A program made the position numbers and the translations under genes. The notes below the pieces were generated by a model. The model saw only the letters and a program-made list of their open reading frames with translations. It made no database searches and had not been told where the DNA came from. From the NCBI RefSeq assembly GCF_051710625.1, contig NZ_JBPESN010000072.1:1-11778 (forward strand): a DNA stretch of 11,778 nt. Reading direction: 5' to 3'. The stretch comes from JBPESN01 sp051710625 (GTDB lineage: Bacteria; Pseudomonadota; Gammaproteobacteria; Enterobacterales; Enterobacteriaceae). This document shows, piece by piece, positions 7,242-11,778 of this stretch (its first letter is position 1; every line of letters begins with the position of its first letter).

Positions 7242-8148
7242 TCACTCCATCATCTTTTCAATGGGCAACACCAGAATCGAGCTGGCGCCGAGGGCCTTCA
7301 GATTTTCCATGGTTTCCCAGAATAGAGTTTCGCTGCTGACCGTGTGCATCGCCACACGGTGTTGATCTCCCGCCAGCGGCAGGACGGTCGGCCGCTCCGC
7401 TCCGCGCCGGGCAGCAGACTGCTGATGTCATCCAGCCGTTCGGTCGGGGCGTGCAGCATGATGTATTTCGATTCCCGGGCCTGGATGACCCCCTAGATAC
7501 GGACAAGAAGCTTATCCACTAGCGATTGTTTCGCCACCGACAGTTCGCCGTCGCGCTGGAAGAGCGCAGGCCTCGGAGCGATAAATGACCTCCGCCTCGC
7601 GCAATCTATTGGCCTCAGGGGTGGCGCCGGTGGACACCAAATTGCAGATGGCATCGGCAACCCCGGCGAGCGGGGCGACCTCTACCGAACTGTTCAGCAG
7701 ACAGTACTTGAAGGTGATATCGAGTTTATCTAGGTACTGTTTTAACAAATGCGGATAGGAGGTGGTGATACGTTTGCCGCGCAGGCATTCGGGACCGGTT
7801 TAGGGGGTGTCCAGCGGCAGGGCCATCGACAATCGACACCCGCCGAAGTCCAGCCGGCGCAGAGTAAAGTAACAGGGATCTTCTCCCTGGGCGCGGCGGG
7901 TCAGCAATTCCTCTTCCAATACGTTCTCGCCGATGATGCCGAGGTCCCACCACGCCGTCCATCACTAGACCCGGGACATCGTCGTCGCGCACCCGCATGA
8001 TATCAATCGGCATATTCTCCGCAAAGGCCAGCAGGCGCTGCTGTTGCAGATTGATTTTTATGCCGCACTACTCCAGCAACTGCTGCGATTCTTTGCTTAA
8101 CCGGCCTGATTTCTGCATTGCTATCCGTAACCGTGATTTGTCCAACAT
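7242..8148 (-). pseudogene. hisG: hisG pseudogene: ATP phosphoribosyltransferase
   Basis: HisG makes PR-ATP from ATP and PRPP, the first and feedback-controlled step. The start is the ATG at 8148 (MLDKSRLRIAMQKSGRL) with AGAGGA four bases upstream. The span of 907 bp is close to the full 900, so damage is by small changes: a TAG after SQQLLE (near 8068), an extra G near 7950 before LGIIGEN, a TAA after ALPLDTP (near 7800), a frame change after YRSEACAL (near 7565), a TAG where RIQGVIQ is expected (near 7495), and a duplicated GAGCG near 7400. Recognisable blocks include AENMPIDIMRVRDDDVPGL, CLLNSSVEVAPLAGVADAIC with the PRPP-loop region after it (DAICNLVSTGATPEANRL), and the regulatory C-terminal ASSILVLPIEKMME ending at TGA 7242. 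Confidence 0.95.
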
Positions 8149-8185
8149 GATGTCCTCTGCCGTAACTGAATTATTTATCCAAGCC

Positions 8186-8280
8186 AAAAAAAACCTTGGA
8201 AGAAATCTTTCGAGGGCTCTCTCTGACATTCTGCGCCGCTGGAAGATTAAAACCTCTTTCAGCACCCATCGCCTGAAAGA
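8186..8280 (-). promoter_or_regulatory. his operon attenuator, terminator stem partly decayed
   Basis: Between hisL and hisG lies the attenuation region. Read on the minus strand, a perfect eight-base-pair hairpin (TCTTTCAG with CTGAAAGA, 8255-8280) starts right after the hisL stop. The intrinsic terminator follows: a stem of 8206-8215 with 8194-8203 and a run of eight U (8186-8193). Two of its ten pairs are mismatched (C-A and A-C), so the hairpin is weaker than its ancestor must have been. In enterics, stalling at the His codons decides which hairpins form. Here read-through may be raised, but the genes downstream are dead. Confidence 0.8.
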
Positions 8281-8328
8281 CTAGTTAGAATGATGCTGAT
8301 GATGATGGTTGATCAGAATGTTTGTCAT
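8281..8328 (-). CDS. hisL: his operon leader peptide
   Basis: This 15-codon open frame reads MTNILINHHHQHHSN and ends in TAG. It has five histidines in a run of six codons, against seven consecutive ones in the E. coli leader (MTRVQF...HHHHHHH). It lies between the his promoter and the attenuator, where ribosome stalling on charged tRNA-His supply would set expression. One glutamine (CAG) interrupts the run. CAT to CAG is a single change, so this may be decay or normal variation. It is the only complete reading frame of the operon. No strong ribosome-binding site is seen, only GGAA upstream, as is common for this leader. Confidence 0.9.
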   Translation of the reverse strand: MTNILINHHHQHHSN

Positions 8329-8377
8329 TGCTTGTTCCACAAGTCGCATTACTGAATTTTTAGTAAGCAATGCCGAT

Positions 8378-8406
8378 AACCTAACCATGTTTGATGCAAA
8401 GTGCAA
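8378..8406 (-). promoter_or_regulatory. his operon promoter
   Basis: On the minus strand, TTGCAC (8406-8401) and TAGGTT (8383-8378) are separated by exactly 17 bases. TAGGTT is the -10 I recall for the enteric his promoter, and the pair sits about 50 bases ahead of hisL. The promoter therefore appears intact although the operon is not. Confidence 0.75.
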
Positions 8407-8492
8407 TACTTTTTTGTGTCGGCACCCTGCGCTTTCGCGACCGCTTCGCGTTAAGCTTACCGGAAGCGGGAGAACAAACGGGAGCGAGCGCA

Positions 8493-9111
8493 ATGAAAAA
8501 AGTGGCGATTGTCGGATTGGGCTGACTGGGAATGCCGTTGGCGCTATCTTTACTGGCCCGCGGCTATCAGGTGGTGGACAGCGCGCTGGCGGCCGAGGTG
8601 CCGCGCATTATTCAGTTCGACATCGGTGTATGGCGAGGGACCCGGCGTGAAGGGCGAGGAAAGTCCGACCGCGCCGTGCTCGCCGGCGGGCAGGTGTCTG
8701 GTCGGGCTGGAGAACTGGTTGCATCAATTACCCCACACCTCAGTGGATATCCTGCGCTTGGCGGGATTGGTAGGGCCGGGCCGCCACCCGGGGCGCTTCC
8801 TGGCGGGGAAGCAAGGCCTGCCGGGCGGCGGGCAGGGGGTCAATCTGGTCCGTCTGGCGGATGTTATCAGCGCCATTACCCTGCTGCTTTAGCGGCCGCG
8901 CGGTGGACATCGCTATAATTTATGTGCGCCGTGGCATCCCGCCAAGCGAGACTATTATTTGGCCATGGCCCGTGCTTTAGGCGTAGCACCTCCGGTCTAT
9001 CTGGCGGACAGCGGCGCGGGTGAGGGGAAAATTATTGACGGCAACCGAATTTGTAAAGAGCTGGGCTTCGACTATCTCTATCCCGATCCTGCCTTCATGC
9101 CCTCAGCCTGA
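8493..9111 (+). pseudogene. yeeZ: yeeZ pseudogene: SDR-type NAD(P)-dependent epimerase-like protein
   Basis: YeeZ is a Rossmann-fold protein of the extended short-chain dehydrogenase group with no settled role; it stands divergent to his in E. coli, as here. The ATG at 8493 (MKKVAIVGLG) has GGAG at 8481-8484. The eleventh codon is TGA where the dinucleotide-binding GLGWLG expects tryptophan. After LLARGYQV about 200 bp are missing, and the protein resumes at VDSALAAEVPRII. Two bases are lost next, and SSTSVYGEGPG follows in another frame, then TSVDILRLAGLVGPGRHPGR. An in-frame TAG follows ITLLL at 8890. The end reads GEGKIIDGNRICKELGF and stops at 9111. The span is 619 bp against about 825 in E. 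coli. Confidence 0.92.
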
Positions 9112-9242
9112 CGTCATAGGGGGTCCGGCGTGATTTGCCAGCCGGCGGGCTTACCGCTATGGTTGATAAGGGGCGTTGCTTTTTACTACGCCGCACTTAC
9201 GTCGCGCTAAACGCGACGGCCACAGGCGTTCGCAGGTGACCT
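9112..9242. other. short gap between yeeZ and puuA-like remnants
   Basis: This stretch has no gene. It holds a perfect six-base-pair hairpin (GTCGCG at 9201-9206 with CGCGAC at 9212-9217) without a T run, so it is not a convincing terminator. The LysR gene yeeY, which follows yeeZ in E. coli, is absent here. Confidence 0.6.
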
Positions 9243-10641
9243 ATAGAAAATCTGGCAGATAGTCCGGCGGTTTTCGACCCCGGACCGGCAGTGAGTCGAA
9301 CCAGCGCGTTCCAGCGCGAAATTATGGCGTATCTGGATAGGCTGTCCTCATACTCCGGCAGGTGGAACTCCTGCTGACGGATCTTAATGGTAGTTTTCGC
9401 GGTAAACGTGTTGCCCTTTCCAGAGTGCGCAATCATGCGCCTCGGTGTATGCCATGACCGTGACCGGCGAAACGGTTGCGATGCCCGACCTTATCGGTGC
9501 GGAAGGCGAGCCAGACCTGCTTTGTTTGCCGCTGGCAGGCTCCCTTAAACCCTCTGCTGCCGATCCGGCCCATTGCGCCCAGTTGCAGCTAATCATGCAG
9601 GATACTGACGGTCAACCTTTCGCTGTCGAGCCGCGCAATGTGCTCAATCGCCTCTGGCAGCAGTTGCGTGCGCGTGCCCTCCATCCCGTGGTGGTGGCGG
9701 AACTGGAATTCTATCTGCTTGACCGGCGGCGTAATGCGGCGCATATGCCGCCGCCGTCCCGTGAGCACCACGTTCAGCCGCGTCAAGAACACTGTCAGGT
9801 GTATTCGCTGGACAGACTAGATCGCTGTGCTGCGGTCCTGGACGATATCGCCCGGCTGGCGCGCCTTCAGGGGTTACCCACGGAGGGGGCGATAGCGGAA
9901 TCCGCGCCGGGGCAGTTCGAGATCAACCTCGCTCATACCGACAACGGGCTCGACGCCTGCGATCGGGCGTTGCAGTTGAAACGGCTAGTGCGTAGGGTGG
10001 CGGAGCAACACCGATTGACCGCGACCTTCATGGCTAAACCCTATGAAGCCTGGACCGGCAGCGGGCTGCATATTTATCTTAGTTTACGGGATGCCGCGGG
10101 CAATAATGGCTTTATCGACCCGCATGGGCGCCCGTCGCCGCTGATGGCGCGCGCTATCGCCGGCATCTTGGATTTATTGCCAGCTTCCATGGCGCTGCTG
10201 CCGCCCAACGTTACCGCTTTCCGCCGGTTTCAGCCGGGCGGTTACGTCCCGTTGCCCGCAAATTGGGGCTTTAACAACCGGACGGTGGCCGTGCGTATTC
10301 CCTGTAGCGATGCGGATAATTGCCGTCTGGCATATCGTGTCGCCGGGGCCGATGCCAATCCGTATTTGGTCGTGGCGGCGCTGTTGGCCGGCATCTTACA
10401 CGGGCTGGACGGCAACGCGCCGTTGCCGGCAAGGGTACGCGGCAACGGCGCGCGGGCAGGGGCGCCACTGCCGCTGCGTCAGTGCGAATCCCTGACGGCG
10501 TTCGCCAATGATACCCGGCTGCAAGCCCTGCTCGGTGAGCGTTTTTGCCGTCTGTTTCATACCTGTAAAGCCGCCGAACTGAGTCAGTTCGAGCGGCGGG
10601 TGACGTCCACCGAAATCGACTGGATGCTGAACAATGCCTGA
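9243..10641 (+). pseudogene. puuA: puuA-like gamma-glutamylputrescine synthetase, 5' part frameshifted
   Basis: This member of the glutamine synthetase family most resembles PuuA, which ligates glutamate to putrescine using ATP. The last 398 codons are open from a GTG at 9445, but the true N-terminus lies upstream: ENLADSPAVFDPG..., SAFQREIMAYLDR (possible starts GTG 9291, ATG 9324), then after a frame change near 9343 RQVELLLTDLNGSFRGKRVAL, then another change before VYAMTVTGETV. About ten residues are also missing there. Family motifs are AELEFYLLDRRRN, APGQFEINL, TFMAKPYEAWTGSGLHI, NNRTVAVRIPC and AGADANPYLV. Two metal-ligand motifs are altered even in the open part: HIH is HIY near 10075, and the glutamate of VEYRVAGADANPY is alanine near 10335. 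Length is about 1400 bp against 1419 in E. coli. It lies next to a putrescine-type permease, consistent with polyamine use. Confidence 0.85.
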
Positions 10642-10689
10642 AGCGGAGCGGCTTGCCATCCCGGCATCGCTGTAGCAAGATGCCGCCCC

Positions 10690-10723
10690 AAAAAAAACTG
10701 GCGCCGTGAGGCGCCGGTTTTTT
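10690..10723. terminator. rho-independent terminator after the puuA-like gene, probably bidirectional
   Basis: A nine-base-pair stem with one G-U pair (ACTGGCGCC with GGCGCCGGT, loop GTGA) has eight A before it and six T after it. The A run on the left would serve as a U tract for minus-strand transcripts. It lies about 55 bases after the puuA-like stop and separates that gene from the permease. Confidence 0.9.
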
Positions 10724-10813
10724 CATCGTTGTTTCGCGCAGGGTGGATGGCGCGTGACGTGTTGTTACCCGATGAGGCGCCTTCGCGCGTGCATGAGGAC
10801 GTAGTAAAGAGCT

Positions 10814-11432
10814 ATGGGGCAGAATGTGGTGGCAGGGTCGGCGCCCGCCGAACGCGCTACGTGTAAGAAAAACCCTGACCTTGTTTCAGGTGGTGATGAT
10901 AGGTCTGGCCTACCTGCAACCGATGACCTTGTTCGATACCTTCGGTATCGTCTCGGGCCTGACCGACGGGCATGTGGCGACCGCCTATGCGGTGGCGTTG
11001 TGCGTTGTGCTGTTCACCGCGCTCAGCTACGGCAAGCTGGTCCGTCGCTTTCCCTCGGCCGGCTCGGCCTATACCTGCGCGCAAAAAACCATCAGCCCTG
11101 GTGTCGGCTTTATGGTGGGGTGGTCGTCGCTGCTGGATTATCTCTTTATGCCGATGATCAACGTTTTGTTGGCAAAAATTTATTTGCAGCCGCTGTTTCC
11201 GTCGGGGCCGGCATGGATTTTCGTCGCGGCGCTGGTCGCGATGATGACGCTGTTCAATTTACGCGGCAACCGTCTGGTCGCCCATTTCAACGGCCTGATT
11301 ATGGTGCTGCAGGTCGCGATTATCCTGGTGTTTCTGGGGCTGGTTGTCCGCGGGGTGATGCAGGGGGAAGGCAGCGGCACGTTGGTGAGTATGACGCCGT
11401 TTGTGGGGTGGCAATCATTTCTGGACTCTTAA
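10814..11432 (+). pseudogene. plaP: plaP-like putrescine importer (APC family), N-terminal half only
   Basis: This is an inner-membrane amino acid/polyamine permease most like E. coli PlaP (about 452 residues), a low-affinity putrescine importer. Only about 200 residues are left. The likely start, ATG at 10814 (MGQNVVAGSAPAER), is out of frame with the rest: a one-base change near 10852-10856 separates it from LRVRKTLTLFQVVMIGLAY. Then come TLFDTFGIVSGLTDGHVATA, LFTALSYGKLVRRFPSAGSA, ISPGVGFMVGWSSLLDYLF and FNLRGNRLVAHFNGLI, covering about five hydrophobic segments. Homology ends around GTLVSMTPF (near 11400), and a TAA follows at 11430-11432. The sequence after it is AT-rich and unrelated, so the other half was removed by deletion or insertion. 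A frame starting from a GTG at 10824 is open to the stop, but the truncated product could not transport. Confidence 0.88.
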
Positions 11433-11625
11433 GTTAAACGATGGGTTAGCCGGAAGCCCTTTAATGGCGCGGCTTACAGAGATTTTACAGACTCTGGACT
11501 CGAATGACTGTGGTTTGAGCAGATTTAAAGGTGGTTTAAACGCCTTTTAAGCATCCATTAGATATATGTGAATTAGGTTAAAAACTTTTAGTAAATCATA
11601 AAAATAATGAAGTGAGATAGATAAT
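11433..11625. other. AT-rich segment next to the permease break
   Basis: No gene is visible. The base composition drops sharply in GC from about 11505 onward. The nine bases TCTGGACTC occur at 11420-11428, at the broken end of the permease, and again at 11493-11501. They flank 64 bases that contain two TTACAGA-like words (TTACAGA near 11474 and TTTACAGA near 11484). A weak hairpin (11527-11533 with 11541-11547) is followed by four T. This may be the scar of a mobile element, but no transposase or clear terminal inverted repeat is present. Confidence 0.45.
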
Positions 11626-11646
11626 GGCCTAATCTTTATTTAGGCC
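11626..11646 (-). terminator. candidate terminator hairpin of the right-edge gene
   Basis: GGCCTAA (11626-11632) and TTAGGCC (11640-11646) form a perfect seven-base-pair stem with a seven-base loop. It overlaps the stop codon of the minus-strand frame that enters from the right. On the minus strand the stem is followed by ATTATC rather than a good U run, so termination strength is uncertain. Confidence 0.45.
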
Positions 11647-11778
11647 GGGCTACTTTTCTTACAGTTTAAGCTTGCCACATCTTCTACTGCACACTCTTCA
11701 GATACCGCCCCCTTTTTAGCTTCGTGTAGGGCTATCAGACGTTCTTTTTCTTCTTTTGGAAGTTGGAGTAACAGGCTA
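11640..11778 (-). CDS. unrecognised protein, C-terminal 45 residues only
   Basis: A frame enters from the right edge and is open for 45 codons to a TAA at 11640-11642. It reads SLLLQLPKEEKERLIALHEA followed by KKGAVSEECAVEDVASLNCK and ends KSSPA. It is rich in charged residues, probably helical at first, and contains two cysteines. I do not recognise a family. The stop sits inside a perfect hairpin, which suggests a real gene end. The lower GC and different codon use from the his and yeeZ region point to a separate origin. Because only the tail is visible, a chance open frame remains possible. Confidence 0.45.
   Translation of the reverse strand, partial: SLLLQLPKEEKERLIALHEAKKGAVSEECAVEDVASLNCKKSSPA

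Noticed and set aside
8281..8310. Imperfect GAT/ATG trinucleotide-like repeat
   Set aside because: It is simply the run of His codons of hisL read on the opposite strand, not a microsatellite or CRISPR-like repeat.
8532..8918. 128-codon open frame within yeeZ
   Set aside because: It begins in the YeeZ frame but continues out of frame after VPRII, giving a meaningless Gly/Arg-rich tail.
1..11778. Possible CRISPR array, tRNA or rRNA gene
   Set aside because: No regularly spaced repeats, cloverleaf with a TTCGA-type arm, or rRNA core sequence was seen on either strand.

Overview
The window looks like a piece of the chromosome of a Sodalis-like insect symbiont (Enterobacterales). It is GC-rich and has the classic enteric gene order: O-antigen glycosyltransferase, gnd, a gap, then the his operon on the minus strand, with yeeZ and a PlaP-type permease diverging from the his control region. 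Almost every gene is broken by single-base indels, nonsense codons and larger deletions, yet the ancestral proteins can still be read by hand at high similarity. That level of recent, widespread decay is typical of a young host-restricted lineage. The species is inferred from this pattern, not proven.

Layout. 1-966: the right part of an IS3-family insertion sequence (minus strand) with damaged orfA and orfB, inserted in the remnant of a group-1 glycosyltransferase (972-1194). 1321-2727: gnd, 6-phosphogluconate dehydrogenase, the only complete housekeeping gene here, with its own promoter and a strong terminator. 2854-3817: a gap with no gene I can recognise. 3818-8148, minus strand: the whole histidine operon in enteric order (hisG, D, C, B, H, A, F, IE read right to left), with every structural gene damaged. 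hisD is reduced to its first ~27 codons and joined to the second half of hisC. hisH and hisA have collapsed into one open chimeric frame. 8186-8406: the his control region, where the leader peptide hisL and a good promoter survive although the attenuator hairpin carries mismatches. 8493-9111, plus strand: yeeZ pseudogene. About 9243-10641: a puuA-like gamma-glutamylputrescine synthetase pseudogene, then a clear terminator. 10814-11432: the first ~200 residues of a PlaP-like putrescine permease, cut short. 11433-11778: AT-rich sequence of different character, with the C-terminal end of an unrecognised minus-strand gene at the edge.

Together: the pentose-phosphate step (gnd) is kept, while histidine synthesis, O-antigen glycosylation and putrescine uptake and glutamylation have been abandoned. 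If no second copies exist elsewhere, the organism should be a histidine auxotroph fed by its host. I see no new defence, mobile or biosynthetic system; the interest lies in how the his operon has collapsed.
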